Positions 32,544 through 41,010 of a DNA stretch of 64,000 nt are shown here, one piece after another. Position 1 is the stretch's first letter; the number at the start of each line of letters is the position of its first letter. The notes below the pieces were generated by a model. The model was given only the letters and a program-made list of their open reading frames with translations, did no database searches and was not told the DNA's origin. Source of the stretch: Nocardioides thalensis (lineage in GTDB: Bacteria > Actinomycetota > Actinomycetes > Propionibacteriales > Nocardioidaceae); the NCBI RefSeq assembly GCF_013410655.1, contig NZ_JACCFP010000001.1, forward strand, positions 1,116,001 through 1,180,000. The letters run 5' to 3'. The position numbers were made by a program, and so were the translations under genes.

Positions 32544-34475
32544 ATGGCGAGCCTCTACCGCGATGCGTACGGCGTCCCGCACCTGCGCGCCGAGTCGGTC
32601 GCCGCGCTCGCGCGGCTCCAGGGCGAGGTCACCGCGCGCGACCGCACCTGGCAGGTCGAGTGGCTGCGGCGCCGCGCCACGGGCACCACGGCGGAGGTGC
32701 TCGGCGCGGCCGGGCTCTCGTGGGACCGCTTCTCGCGCCGGATGCGCACCGTCGAGACCGCGCAGCGCGCGCACGCCACGTGCGGCGACGAGACGCGGGC
32801 GTTCCTGGCGGCGTACGTCGACGGGCTCAACGCCGGTCTCGAGACGGTCGACCCGGCCGACGTGCCCGAGCTCGCCGACCTCGGCGTCGGCGCGCGCGCG
32901 TGGGAGCCGTGGATGCCGCTGGCGACGTTCCTCGCCCAGCACCTGCTCTTCGCCAACATCGGCGGCCTGCTCTGGAAGGCGCTCGCCGACGACGTGCTCG
33001 GCGCCGACGCGCGCTTCCTCTCCAGCGAGGAGCCGACGGCGTCGGGGAGCAACGCGTGGGCGGCCGGTGGCGCCCGCACCGCCAGCGGCTTCCCGCTCAT
33101 CGGCGGCGACCCGCACCGCAACATCGAGCAGCCCGGCGTCTACCAGCAGGTGCGGCTCGCGTGCGAGGACCCGGACGACCCGTTCGACGTGGTCGGCTTC
33201 TCGTTCGTCGGCGTGCCCGGGGTCCAGCACTTCGCCCATGCCGGCGAGGTCGCGTGGGCGATCACCAACGCGTGCGCCGACTACCAGGACGTCCGTCCGG
33301 AGCCGGCTCCCGTGGTCGTCGACTCCCGCACCGAGACGATCGCCGTGCGCGACGGCGAGGCGGTCGAGGTCGCGGTCGACCGCACCGCGTGGGGCCTGGT
33401 CTTCCAGGACGGCTGGTCGGTCCGCACGTCGTCGTGGGAGCTGGGCGACCTCGGCTTCGACGCGCTCCTCCCGCTCCTGCGCGCCCGCACCGTCGACGAC
33501 GTCGACGCCGCGCTCGACCGGTGGGTGGAGCCGGTCAACAACGCGGTGATCGCCGACCGAGCGGGGCAGGTGCGCTACCGGATCGCCGGCCGGGTCCCGG
33601 TCCGGGACGAGGCAGGGGAGTGGACCGGCTGGCTCGCGGAGCCCAACCGCGCCGAGGTGCCCGCCGACGGCACCGTCGTGACGGCCAACGAGCGGCGCGG
33701 CCCCGAGAGCGAGCGCATCGGCTCGGTGTTCGCCGCGCCCTGGCGCGCGGCGCGGATCCGTGCCCTGCTCGACGGCGCCGACGGTCTCGACACCGAGGCG
33801 TTCGTCCGGATCCACAACGACACGCTGCTCCAGACCGTGCCCGTCGTGACGGCGCTGGTGCCGGGTGCGTTCGACGGCTGGGACGGCCGGATGGACGCCG
33901 ACTCCGGCGACGCCGCGCGCTACGCCGCCTTCCGGTCCGCGCTCGTACGGCGGATCGCCGCCGCGCCGGTGTTCGAGAAGCTGGCGGAGCACTCCCACGA
34001 GGACGTGCTGGCGCCGTGGCTCGACGCGACCTACCGGATCGGCACGTCGCTGCCGCGGCTCGCCAACGAGGCGGTGGCCGGCACCGCGCCGTTCGGGCTC
34101 GATCTGTTCGCGCTCGCCCGCGAGGCGCTGGCCGAGGTCGACGCGGGCACCGTGCCGGAGACCTGGGGAGACACTCACGTCGTGGAGCCGATCCACGCGC
34201 TCGGCCGCGACGACGTGCCGGCGCTGCCGGTGTCGGGTGACGCCGACTGTGTGCGGTGCTGCATCTCCTACGCAGCGATCACCGACGCGTGCAGCCGCGG
34301 CTCGGTCGCGCGCTACGTCTGGGACCTCGCCGATCGCGAGGCCGGTGGATGGGTGGTGCCCACCGGGGCCTCCGGGCTCCCGCACGACCTGCACCACCAC
34401 GACCAGCTCGCGCTCTGGGCGGCGGGCGAGCTGGCACCGATCGTGACCGACTGGTCGCGGCTCACGCCGGGGTGA
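32544..34475 (+). CDS. Penicillin acylase-family protein without signal peptide
   Basis: A 643-aa Ntn-hydrolase precursor of the same superfamily as 20683-23124. Autocleavage before Ser169 in ASGSNAWAAGG would give the nucleophile; GGDPHRNIEQPGVYQQVRL and GVPGVQHFAHAGEVAWAITNACADYQDV are the beta-chain blocks. Unlike most family members it starts directly with MASLYRDAYGVPHLRAES, the conserved alpha-chain opening, and has no export signal, so it may act in the cytoplasm. ATG 32544 is supported by TAGTGT upstream and by the fit of the N-terminus. It ends facing the MarR-GNAT gene with a 14-bp overlap. Confidence 0.88.
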   Translation: MASLYRDAYGVPHLRAESVAALARLQGEVTARDRTWQVEWLRRRATGTTAEVLGAAGLSWDRFSRRMRTVETAQRAHATCGDETRAFLAAYVDGLNAGLETVDPADVPELADLGVGARAWEPWMPLATFLAQHLLFANIGGLLWKALADDVLGADARFLSSEEPTASGSNAWAAGGARTASGFPLIGGDPHRNIEQPGVYQQVRLACEDPDDPFDVVGFSFVGVPGVQHFAHAGEVAWAITNACADYQDVRPEPAPVVVDSRTETIAVRDGEAVEVAVDRTAWGLVFQDGWSVRTSSWELGDLGFDALLPLLRARTVDDVDAALDRWVEPVNNAVIADRAGQVRYRIAGRVPVRDEAGEWTGWLAEPNRAEVPADGTVVTANERRGPESERIGSVFAAPWRAARIRALLDGADGLDTEAFVRIHNDTLLQTVPVVTALVPGAFDGWDGRMDADSGDAARYAAFRSALVRRIAAAPVFEKLAEHSHEDVLAPWLDATYRIGTSLPRLANEAVAGTAPFGLDLFALAREALAEVDAGTVPETWGDTHVVEPIHALGRDDVPALPVSGDADCVRCCISYAAITDACSRGSVARYVWDLADREAGGWVVPTGASGLPHDLHHHDQLALWAAGELAPIVTDWSRLTPG

Positions 34476-35346
34476 TCCGCTTGGCGAAGAAGTGCGTCGC
34501 GTGCGGGTCGCTGCCCGGGTAGCGCTCGACGGCCTCGTAGCCGGCCCGCTCGTACATCCCGATCGCCTCGGACAGCACGCCGTTGGTGTCGAGGACGATC
34601 CGCGCCGCGCCGCGCGCCGCGGCCATCGCCTCCAGGTGCCGCAGCATCCGCCCGCCGAGCCCGGCGCCCCGCCACCCCGGGTGCACCCACATCCGTTTGA
34701 GCTCCACGGCGTCGTCGCCGACGCCCGGCGCGGGGCGCAGCCCGCCGTACGCCACCGGCTCGCCGTCGCTGGTCGCGAGGACGTACGTCGACCCCGGCTC
34801 GGCCGCGACCGGTCCGTCGTGGCGGTAGCCGCCCGGGAAGCGGCTGCCGATCTCGTCCAGGTAGCGCCCGAGCGCCGCGCGGCCGAGCGGGTCGTCGGGC
34901 GGCACCTCGCGCAGCTCGACGGTGGCCGCGCGGACCAGCACGTCGGCGGTGGCGAGGGCCTCGGCCAGCCGGTCCCGCTGCCGTGAGGTGAGCGGCTCCA
35001 CCAGCCGGGCGGCGAGCTCGTCGGAGCGGCGGTCGAGCTCGGCACGCTCGGCCAGGCCGGCGTCGGTGAGCCGTACGATCCGGCGCCGGTTGTCGTCGGG
35101 GTCGGGCAGGGTCTCGACGAGTCCCTCGCGCTCGAGGCGGCGCAGCATGCGCGAGACGTACGCCGAGTCCAGGCCCAGGCGGCTCCGGAGGTCGCGCACC
35201 GTCGTGCCGCCGTCGACGGCCCCGACCTCGAACAGCAGGCGGGAGACCGCGAGCGGGCGACCGGTGCCGAGGAAGGACTCGTCGAGCACGCCGATCCGCT
35301 GGGTGTAGGTGCGGTTGAAGCGCCGGAGCACCTCGGTCGTGGTCAT
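34462..35346 (-). CDS. MarR-type regulator fused to a GNAT acetyltransferase
   Basis: A 294-aa two-domain protein. Residues 1-140 form a MarR winged helix (VRDLRSRLGLDSAYVSRMLRRLEREGLVETLPDPDDNRRRIVRLT, recognition helix and wing). Residues 145-294 are a GNAT N-acetyltransferase with the acetyl-CoA loop VHPGWRGAGLGGRML. Such fusions can couple ligand acetylation to DNA binding. ATG 35346 lies inside a perfect 24-bp palindrome that also contains its -10 element, a strong sign of autoregulation, shared with the divergent membrane protein gene. Confidence 0.9.
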   Translation of the reverse strand: MTTTEVLRRFNRTYTQRIGVLDESFLGTGRPLAVSRLLFEVGAVDGGTTVRDLRSRLGLDSAYVSRMLRRLEREGLVETLPDPDDNRRRIVRLTDAGLAERAELDRRSDELAARLVEPLTSRQRDRLAEALATADVLVRAATVELREVPPDDPLGRAALGRYLDEIGSRFPGGYRHDGPVAAEPGSTYVLATSDGEPVAYGGLRPAPGVGDDAVELKRMWVHPGWRGAGLGGRMLRHLEAMAAARGAARIVLDTNGVLSEAIGMYERAGYEAVERYPGSDPHATHFFAKRITPA

Positions 35347-35368
35347 TCTCTGACTATAGTCAGAGAAT
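35345..35368. promoter_or_regulatory. Perfect 24-bp palindromic operator with overlapping -10 and start codon
   Basis: Two exact 12-bp arms, ATTCTCTGACTA and TAGTCAGAGAAT, without a spacer. The centre holds the minus-strand -10 TATAGT, 6 bases before ATG 35346, whose first bases are inside the palindrome. A bound MarR dimer would block both the promoter and the start site. Confidence 0.85.
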
Positions 35369-35383
35369 CCAAGATCGTCGCGG

Positions 35384-35396
35384 TATTGTCGTCGGC
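35384..35396 (+). promoter_or_regulatory. Candidate leaderless -10 element of the GT-C-type membrane protein gene
   Basis: TATTGT ends 7 bases before ATG 35397 and lies only 15 bp beyond the palindrome, so this promoter too may respond to the MarR-GNAT protein. Confidence 0.45.
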
Positions 35397-36854
35397 ATGC
35401 GGAAGGACGTCGCCGGCGTCGCCGCACTGGCCGCGGCGGCGCTCCTGCTGCGCGTCCCGTCGCTGCGCTCGCCGCTTTCCGACGACGAGGGCGGGTTCCT
35501 CGTCGTCGCGGCGCAGTGGCGGCCGGGCACCTCGCTCTACGGCGACTACTGGGTCGACCGGCCGCCGCTGCTGATCGCCGTGTTCGAGCTCGCCGACCGG
35601 CTGGGAGGTGCTGTCGCGCTGCGGGCGATCGGCGGACTGGCGGTCGTGGCTGCGGTGCTGCTCGCCGCCCGGCTCGGGCGACTGGTCGCACCGCGGGCGA
35701 GGCACGCGCCGGTGCTCGCCGCCGCGGTCGCGGCGATCTTCCTCAGCACGCCGCTCTTCTCGGCCGGCCTGGTGAAGGGTGAGCTGCTGGCCGTGCCGCC
35801 GGTGCTGCTCGGGACCGTCGCGCTGCTGTCGGGCCTGGCCGCGCCGACGCCGGCATCGGCAGCGCGGTGGTGGCTGCTCGCGGGTGCCGCCGGCGCGGTG
35901 GCGGTCGGGCTGAAGCAGAGCACCGTCGACGTGTTCCTGGCCGCCGTGATGGCGGCGGTCGTGCTGGCCCGGCTCGGCCGGTGGCGCCGTGCCGGCCTGC
36001 TGTTGGGCTGCGTCGCCGCCGCGGGTCTCGCGGTGACGGCCGCGTCGGTCGCCTGGGCCGCGAGCCGGGGCACCGACCCCGTCGCGCTCTGGCACGCCGT
36101 CGTCACATTCCGCGCCGACGCGGCGGCAGTCATCTCGGAGGCGGCGCCGACGGTGAACGACGGGCGCGCCGCCGGGCTGGTGCTGGCGTTCGCAGGCAGC
36201 GGCGCGCTGGGGCTGCTGGTGGCGACGAGCCGCGGCCGCCGTACGTCGGAGCCGGACGCCGCCGATCCGCCGGCGTTCCGCGCGATCACCCTCACCGTGG
36301 TCGTGTGGGAGCTGGTCGCCGTCGCGCTGGGCGGGAGCTACTGGCTGCACTACCTGGTGGCGACCGTGCCCGGCCTGGTCCTGCTGGCGGCCGTCGCCGC
36401 CCGCGAACGGACACGGCTGCGGCTCCTCGTCGGAGTCGTCGCGTACGGCGCCGCCGCGACCGTCCTGGCGAACGTCGCGACCGCGGTTCCGGCCGGCGTC
36501 ACGTCGCCATCGGCGGAGGACGAGGTGGCCGTCGCGGCGTACCTCCGTGAGTCCGCGCGCCCCGGCGACACGGGAGTGGTCGCCTTCGGCTCGCCCTGGA
36601 TCCTGCGCGAGGCCGGCCTGGAGAGCCCCTACCCGCTGCTGTGGAGCCTGCCCGTGCGGGTCCTCGACCCGGGCCTCGTCAGGTTCGAGCGGCTGCTCCG
36701 GAGCGGCGACCGCCCGACCTGGGTCGTCGTCGAGGGGGAGAGTGTCGACTCCTGGGGCCTCGAGCCGGCGGGCGCGGACCGGGTGCTGGGGCGCCGCTAT
36801 CAGCTCGAGCACGTCGTGGGCGACTGGCGCGTATATCGCGCCGGGAAGCGCTGA
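35397..36854 (+). CDS. Polytopic GT-C-fold membrane protein, ArnT/PMT (GT39)-like
   Basis: A 485-aa protein with about eleven to twelve helices. Near the N-terminus, SPLSDDEGGFLVVAAQW carries the acidic DDE motif at the first extracytoplasmic loop, the position of the catalytic acidic residue in GT-C glycosyltransferases, and YGDYWVDRPPLL follows, as in ArnT/PMT-like enzymes. The last 130 residues form a soluble extracytoplasmic domain. Predicted to transfer a sugar from a lipid carrier to an envelope acceptor, but the substrate is unknown. Its divergent neighbour is a MarR-GNAT regulator. Confidence 0.82.
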   Translation: MRKDVAGVAALAAAALLLRVPSLRSPLSDDEGGFLVVAAQWRPGTSLYGDYWVDRPPLLIAVFELADRLGGAVALRAIGGLAVVAAVLLAARLGRLVAPRARHAPVLAAAVAAIFLSTPLFSAGLVKGELLAVPPVLLGTVALLSGLAAPTPASAARWWLLAGAAGAVAVGLKQSTVDVFLAAVMAAVVLARLGRWRRAGLLLGCVAAAGLAVTAASVAWAASRGTDPVALWHAVVTFRADAAAVISEAAPTVNDGRAAGLVLAFAGSGALGLLVATSRGRRTSEPDAADPPAFRAITLTVVVWELVAVALGGSYWLHYLVATVPGLVLLAAVAARERTRLRLLVGVVAYGAAATVLANVATAVPAGVTSPSAEDEVAVAAYLRESARPGDTGVVAFGSPWILREAGLESPYPLLWSLPVRVLDPGLVRFERLLRSGDRPTWVVVEGESVDSWGLEPAGADRVLGRRYQLEHVVGDWRVYRAGKR

Positions 36855-36880
36855 GGCCGGATCCCGAGGGATCCGGCCTC
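36853..36880. terminator. Hairpin with a perfect 13-bp stem at the end of the GT-C gene
   Basis: GAGGCCGGATCCC and GGGATCCGGCCTC around a 2-base loop. The last two bases of the gene's stop codon lie within it. There is no clear T-tract on either strand. Located between the converging GT-C gene and tRNA-His, it could act bidirectionally. Confidence 0.6.
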
Positions 36881-36890
36881 AACGTCCGTC

Positions 36891-36966
36891 TGGGGTGAGC
36901 GACGGGGCTTGAACCCGCGACCCTCGCGACCACAACGCGATGCTCTACCAGCTGAGCTACGCCCAC
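36891..36966 (-). tRNA. tRNA-His (anticodon GUG)
   Basis: Cloverleaf with acceptor GTGGGCG/CGCTCAC, D arm GCTCAGCTGGTAGAGC, anticodon stem TCGCG/CGCGA with loop TTGTGGT (GUG), variable GGGTC, T arm GCGGG TTCAAGC CCCGT. Base 36967 gives the G(-1) that pairs with C73, the histidine identity element. CCA is encoded at 36893-36891. Confidence 0.97.
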
Positions 36967-37017
36967 CATGAACCCGTCACGCACGGGGCGTTCGGGCCGG
37001 AAGGAAGTGTAGACGTA

Positions 37018-37656
37018 TCAGTGGCCGGCCGCAGAATCGGTGTCGGCGCTCAGTCCGGTGATGGAGCCGCCGTGGCGCGCGGCCGCCTCCTTGGCCGCGT
37101 CGGACGCCGGGCCGGGCAGCGGCACGAAGATCGTGTCGCGGTAGTAGCGCAGCTCCTCGATGCTCTCCTGGATGTCAGCGAGCGCCCGGTGGTTGCCCCG
37201 CTTGGTCGGCGCACTGAAGTAGGCGCGGGGGTACCAGCGGCGCGCGAGCTCCTTGATCGAGGACACGTCGACGATGCGGTAGTGCAGGAACGCATCGAGC
37301 TCGGGCATGTCGCGGGCGAGGAACCCGCGGTCGGTGGCGACGGTGTTGCCCGCCAGCGGCGGCCGGCTCTCGGCCCCGCAGTGCTCGCGGATGTAGGCCA
37401 TCACCTGCTGCTCGGCCTCCTCGAGCGTCACGCCGTCGGCGAGCTCGTCGAGCAGGCCGGAGTTCTCGTGCATGGTGCGGACGAACTCGATCATCTGGTC
37501 GAGCGACTCGGCGGGCGGCTTGATGATGATGTCGACGCCCTCGCCCAGCACGTTGAGGTCGAAGTCGGTCACCAGCGCTGCGACCTCGATCAGGGCGTCG
37601 TTGACCAGGTCGAGGCCGGTCATCTCACAGTCGATCCACACCAGGCGTTCACTCAC
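37018..37656 (-). CDS. orn: Oligoribonuclease
   Basis: A 212-aa DEDDh 3'-5' exoribonuclease that degrades 2-5-nt RNAs, including pGpG from c-di-GMP turnover. [10 protein letters not shown] (residues 7-16) supplies the first Asp and Glu, and [15 protein letters not shown] and [16 protein letters not shown] hold the remaining acidic and catalytic His residues. GTG 37656 has TAGGGT 8 bases upstream. The C-terminal 30 residues form a non-conserved tail typical of actinobacterial Orn. Divergent from the MauE/DsbA operon. Confidence 0.97.
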   Translation of the reverse strand: MSERLVWIDCEMTGLDLVNDALIEVAALVTDFDLNVLGEGVDIIIKPPAESLDQMIEFVRTMHENSGLLDELADGVTLEEAEQQVMAYIREHCGAESRPPLAGNTVATDRGFLARDMPELDAFLHYRIVDVSSIKELARRWYPRAYFSAPTKRGNHRALADIQESIEELRYYRDTIFVPLPGPASDAAKEAAARHGGSITGLSADTDSAAGH

Positions 37657-37670
37657 GAGACGGCACCCTA
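37657..37670 (-). promoter_or_regulatory. Candidate near-leaderless -10 element of orn
   Basis: On the minus strand TAGGGT ends 8 bases before GTG 37656. Confidence 0.4.
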
Positions 37671-37724
37671 CGCGTCCCGGTGGTGGGGAGCGGCGGCTCT
37701 CAGGTGCTGCTCAGGAGCATGCCC

Positions 37725-37737
37725 TAGCGTGAGGGCC
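37725..37737 (+). promoter_or_regulatory. Candidate leaderless -10 element of the MauE-DsbA-Add operon
   Basis: TAGCGT ends 7 bases before GTG 37738. It decides this start, since the GTG at 37729 is out of frame. Confidence 0.45.
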
Positions 37738-38223
37738 GTGCGGAGGGAGTCGGTGCTGGCCTGGGGTGGCCTCGTCGCCCGGCTCGTCACCGGCGGGGTC
37801 TGGCTGTTCGCGGGCCTGCTCAAGGTCACCGAGCCGGACGCGAGCATCGCTGCCGTGCGCGCCTACGAACTGCTGCCGTCGTGGGCGGTCGAGCCCGTGG
37901 GGCTCGCGCTGCCCGCCGTCGAGATCGCGGTCGGCCTGGCCCTGGTGCTGGGGGTGCTCACCCGCGGCGCCGCCGCGCTCTCGGCGCTCCTGTTCGTCGC
38001 GTTCATCGTCGGCATCGCGTCGGTGTGGGCGCGCGGCATGGAGATCGACTGCGGCTGCTTCGGAGGTGGCGGGGCCGAGCCCGGCGCCACGTCGGACTAC
38101 CCGTGGGAGATCGCGCGCGACGCCTTACTCCTGCTGCTGTCCCTGTTCGTTGTCGTGGTGCGGCGTACCAGGCTGTCCCTCGACACCGTGTTGTTTCCAG
38201 AACGGAGTTCCACCGATGGCTGA
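37738..38223 (+). CDS. MauE/DoxX-family redox-associated membrane protein
   Basis: A 161-aa protein with four helices. GGVWLFAGLLKVTEPDASIAAVRAYELLP is the MauE/DoxX opening, and the loop after helix 3 carries DCGCFGGGG with a Cys-Gly-Cys pair suited to thiol-disulfide exchange. In operons with thioredoxin-fold proteins such membrane partners pass reducing or oxidising equivalents across the membrane. Here the next gene encodes an exported DsbA-like protein and overlaps by 8 bp, which supports a joint role in disulfide formation outside the cytoplasm. Confidence 0.88.
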   Translation: MRRESVLAWGGLVARLVTGGVWLFAGLLKVTEPDASIAAVRAYELLPSWAVEPVGLALPAVEIAVGLALVLGVLTRGAAALSALLFVAFIVGIASVWARGMEIDCGCFGGGGAEPGATSDYPWEIARDALLLLLSLFVVVVRRTRLSLDTVLFPERSSTDG

Positions 38224-38944
38224 GAAGCCGATATCCAAGGCCGAGGCGCGCGCCGCCAAGGCCGCCGAGATGCGCGCGGCGCAGCAGAAGCGCGAGCGCA
38301 ACCGGCGCCTCCTGACCATCGGCGGCGTGCTGCTGGTGATCGTCGCGATCGTCGTGGGGTCGGTGGTGATCTCCCAGCTGTCCGACGACCCGGCGACCGC
38401 GGGCGACTCCGAGTACGGCGTCGCGATCGGCCCCGAGGACGCTCCGCACGAGATCGTGATCTACGAGGACTTCCTCTGCCCGTTCTGCGGGGAGCTCGAG
38501 CGGGAGAGCGCCAAGGAGCTCGCGCGACTCGCGGAGGAGGGCAAGGTGCGGGTCGAGTACCGACCCTTCGAGCTGCTGTCGCAGATCGGCGACTACTCGA
38601 TGCGCGCCACCAACGCGTTCGCTGTCGTGCTCGAGGAGGAGGGCGAGGAGGTCGCCAAGGCGTACCACGACCTGCTCTTCGAGAACCAGCCACCGGAGGA
38701 CCCCGACCAGTTCCTCAGCGACGACGAGCTCGTCGACCTGGCCGTCGAAGCGGGCGCCGACGAGGACGCCGTCCGGGGCGGGATCGAGGGCCTCGAGCAG
38801 GAAGACTGGGTCGACGACGCGACCGCCGCCGCCAAGGAGGCCGGCGTCAGCGGGACCCCGACGGTGGTGCTCGACGGCGACGAGGTCCAGGGTTTCTCCA
38901 GCATCGACGACCTCGTGAACCAGCTGGTCGAGGCGGTCCAGTGA
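38216..38944 (+). CDS. Membrane-anchored DsbA-family thiol-disulfide oxidoreductase
   Basis: A 242-aa protein: a Lys/Arg/Ala-rich cytoplasmic head (residues 1-31), one transmembrane helix (32-53), then an extracytoplasmic thioredoxin fold. The active site FLCPFC has Cys88 and Cys91, and SGTPTVVLDG carries the cis-proline loop, so it is a DsbA/thioredoxin_4 member able to form or isomerise disulfides in exported proteins. The ATG lies 8 bp inside the MauE gene, and the stop overlaps the next start. The many acidic residues are typical of mature extracytoplasmic domains here. Confidence 0.94.
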   Translation: MAEKPISKAEARAAKAAEMRAAQQKRERNRRLLTIGGVLLVIVAIVVGSVVISQLSDDPATAGDSEYGVAIGPEDAPHEIVIYEDFLCPFCGELERESAKELARLAEEGKVRVEYRPFELLSQIGDYSMRATNAFAVVLEEEGEEVAKAYHDLLFENQPPEDPDQFLSDDELVDLAVEAGADEDAVRGGIEGLEQEDWVDDATAAAKEAGVSGTPTVVLDGDEVQGFSSIDDLVNQLVEAVQ

Positions 38945-40002
38945 GCGCGCCCGCCGATCTGGCCACGTTCATCCAGGGCCTGCCCAAGGCCGAGCTGCAC
39001 GTCCACCACGTCGGCTCCGCGTCGCCGCGGATGGTGAGCGAGCTCGCCTCCCGGCACCCGGGCACCGTGCCCTCGGACCTGGACGAGCTGCGGAAGTTCT
39101 TCGAGTTCCGCGACTTCGCGCACTTCATCGAGGTCTACCTCGCCGTCGTCGCGCTGGTGAAGACGCCGGAGGACATCCGCTACCTCACCTACGAGATCGC
39201 GCGCGAGCAGGCCGAGGCCCAGTCGGTGCGCTACGTCGAGCTCACCTGCACGCCGTACACCTCCGTGCTCCCGCACGGCCTCCCCGACGACCCCGACCAC
39301 CGCGGGATGGCGATCGAGGCCTACAGCGAGGCGATCGAGGACGCGCGCGTCGCAGCCGAGCGCGACTTCGGGATCGTGATGCGCTGGATCTACGACATCC
39401 CCGGCGAGTTCGGGCTGCCGGCCGCCGAGGAGACGCTGCGCTTCGCGCTCGACCACCCCACCGACGGCCTCGTCGCCTTCGGTCTCGGCGGACCCGAGGT
39501 GGGCGTGCCGCGGCCGCAGTTCAAGCCGCACTTCGACGCGGCGCGCGCGGCCGGCCTGCACTCGGTGCCGCACGCCGGCGAGACCACTGGGCCGGACACG
39601 ATCTGGTCGGCGCTGCGCGACCTCGGGGCGGAGCGCATCGGCCACGGCACCTCGGCCGCCGAGGACCCTGAGCTGCTCGCGCACCTCGCCGAGACGGGCG
39701 TCGCACTCGAGGTGTGCCCGTCGTCGAACGTCGCAACGAAGGCGGTCGCGCGCATGGAGGAGCACCCGCTGCCGGTGTTCGTCGAGGCCGGCGTCACCGT
39801 GACGATCAACTCCGACGACCCGCCGATGTTCGGGACCACGCTCAACAAGGAGTACGGCGTCGCCGCCGACCTGCTGGGGCTCGACACCGACGGCGTCGCG
39901 GAGCTGGCGCGGGCCGGGGTGCGGGCGTCGTGGGCGCCGGAGGACGTGAAGGCGCGGGTGCTCGGGGAGATCGACGCCTACGTGGCGCCCGCCGCTGGTT
40001 GA
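38941..40002 (+). CDS. add: Adenosine deaminase-family protein
   Basis: A 353-aa metal-dependent amidohydrolase-superfamily deaminase. Zinc ligands and catalytic residues are in PKAELHVHHVGS (the usual form is HLHLEG), VPHAGETTGPDT, IGHGTSA and INSDDPPMFGT. The first motif with HH-V instead of H-LE occurs in an actinobacterial subgroup. Some of these are thought to deaminate aminodeoxyfutalosine in menaquinone synthesis rather than adenosine; no mqn gene is in the window, so the substrate is open. GTG 38941 overlaps the DsbA stop, an unexpected operon partner. Confidence 0.85.
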   Translation: MSAPADLATFIQGLPKAELHVHHVGSASPRMVSELASRHPGTVPSDLDELRKFFEFRDFAHFIEVYLAVVALVKTPEDIRYLTYEIAREQAEAQSVRYVELTCTPYTSVLPHGLPDDPDHRGMAIEAYSEAIEDARVAAERDFGIVMRWIYDIPGEFGLPAAEETLRFALDHPTDGLVAFGLGGPEVGVPRPQFKPHFDAARAAGLHSVPHAGETTGPDTIWSALRDLGAERIGHGTSAAEDPELLAHLAETGVALEVCPSSNVATKAVARMEEHPLPVFVEAGVTVTINSDDPPMFGTTLNKEYGVAADLLGLDTDGVAELARAGVRASWAPEDVKARVLGEIDAYVAPAAG

Positions 40003-40040
40003 GGTGCGAGGCCGCTCGCGGCCGAGCCTCGAAATCCGTT

Positions 40041-40069
40041 GGCCGAGCGGACTCATACCCCGCTCGGCC
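40041..40069 (+). terminator. Terminator-like hairpin after the add operon
   Basis: A perfect 10-bp stem, GGCCGAGCGG/CCGCTCGGCC, with a 9-base loop, followed on the plus strand by ACCCTGTTTGT. A second shorter GGCCGC/GCGGCC stem precedes it near 40012-40025. Confidence 0.6.
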
Positions 40070-40135
40070 ACCCTGTTTGTAACCGCTCGGCGGGGCGCCA
40101 ACCGGGAGGCGCGCCGTACGGTTGGCGCCGCGGCC

Positions 40136-40147
40136 TACCGTGCACTC
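40136..40147 (+). promoter_or_regulatory. Candidate leaderless -10 element of the SDR gene at 40148
   Basis: TACCGT ends 6 bases before ATG 40148, just after the terminator hairpin of the previous operon. Confidence 0.45.
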
Positions 40148-41002
40148 ATGGGGAACATCGTCGTCACCGGGGCATCCACCGGCATCGGGCGGGCCACGGT
40201 CGCCCGCCTCGTCGATGCCGGGCACACGGTCTTCGCAGGGGTGCGCAAGCAGTCCGACGCGGACGACCTCGCCGCGGAGGTCCGCGGCGTCGTACCGCTG
40301 CTGCTCGACGTCACCGACGTCGACCAGGTGGTCGCGGCGCGGGCGACGGTGGACGAGGCGGTCGGGACGGCAGGGCTGCACGGGCTCGTCAACAACGCCG
40401 GCATCGCGGTCGGCGGGCCGCTCGAGGGCGTGCCGCTCGACGAGATCCGGCGCCAGCTCGAGGTCAACGTGACCGCCCAGGTCGGCATGACCCAGGCCTT
40501 CCTCCCGCTGGTACGGCGCGCCACCGGGCGGGTCGTGTTCACGGGCTCGGCGAGCGGCCGGGCCGGCATCGCCCTGATGGGCCCCTACACGGCGTCGAAG
40601 TACGCGATCGAGGGCCTCGCCGAGTCATGGCGGGCCGAGCTCGCGCCGTGGGGGATCAAGGTGGTGGTCGTCGAGCCCGGCCCGATCAAGACGCCGATCT
40701 GGGACAAGGCGCACGGCGAGATGGACGCCATCGCCGACTCGCTCTCGCCCGAGGCCCGCGAGCTCTACGCGGATCACCTCGCGAAGATCCCGAAGTTCGT
40801 CCGCCGCCAGAAGCTCACCGCGGTCTCTGCCAAGCGGGTGGCGAGGGTGATGGAGAAGGCCCTCTTCAGCCCGCGCCCCCGGGCGCGCTACCTGGTCGGC
40901 CCCCAGGCGAACGGGCTCGGCGTGATGGCGCGGGTGTTCCCCGACTCCGCCAAGGCGGCGGTCGTCGGGGTCACGACCGGTGCGCGGATGCCCAAGCGCT
41001 GA
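40148..41002 (+). CDS. Short-chain dehydrogenase/reductase
   Basis: A 284-aa NAD(P)-dependent oxidoreductase. TGASTGIG (residues 7-14), NNAGIAVGG, the catalytic Ser in FTGSASG, and YTASK with Tyr and Lys give a complete active site. The C-terminal extension after residue 225 (VRRQKLTAVSAKRVARVMEKALFSP) is usual in the classical SDR subgroup acting on retinol- or steroid-like and lipid substrates. Monocistronic between a terminator and a converging tRNA-Arg gene. Substrate is not deducible. Confidence 0.92.
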   Translation: MGNIVVTGASTGIGRATVARLVDAGHTVFAGVRKQSDADDLAAEVRGVVPLLLDVTDVDQVVAARATVDEAVGTAGLHGLVNNAGIAVGGPLEGVPLDEIRRQLEVNVTAQVGMTQAFLPLVRRATGRVVFTGSASGRAGIALMGPYTASKYAIEGLAESWRAELAPWGIKVVVVEPGPIKTPIWDKAHGEMDAIADSLSPEARELYADHLAKIPKFVRRQKLTAVSAKRVARVMEKALFSPRPRARYLVGPQANGLGVMARVFPDSAKAAVVGVTTGARMPKR

Positions 41003-41010
41003 CTCGTCTC

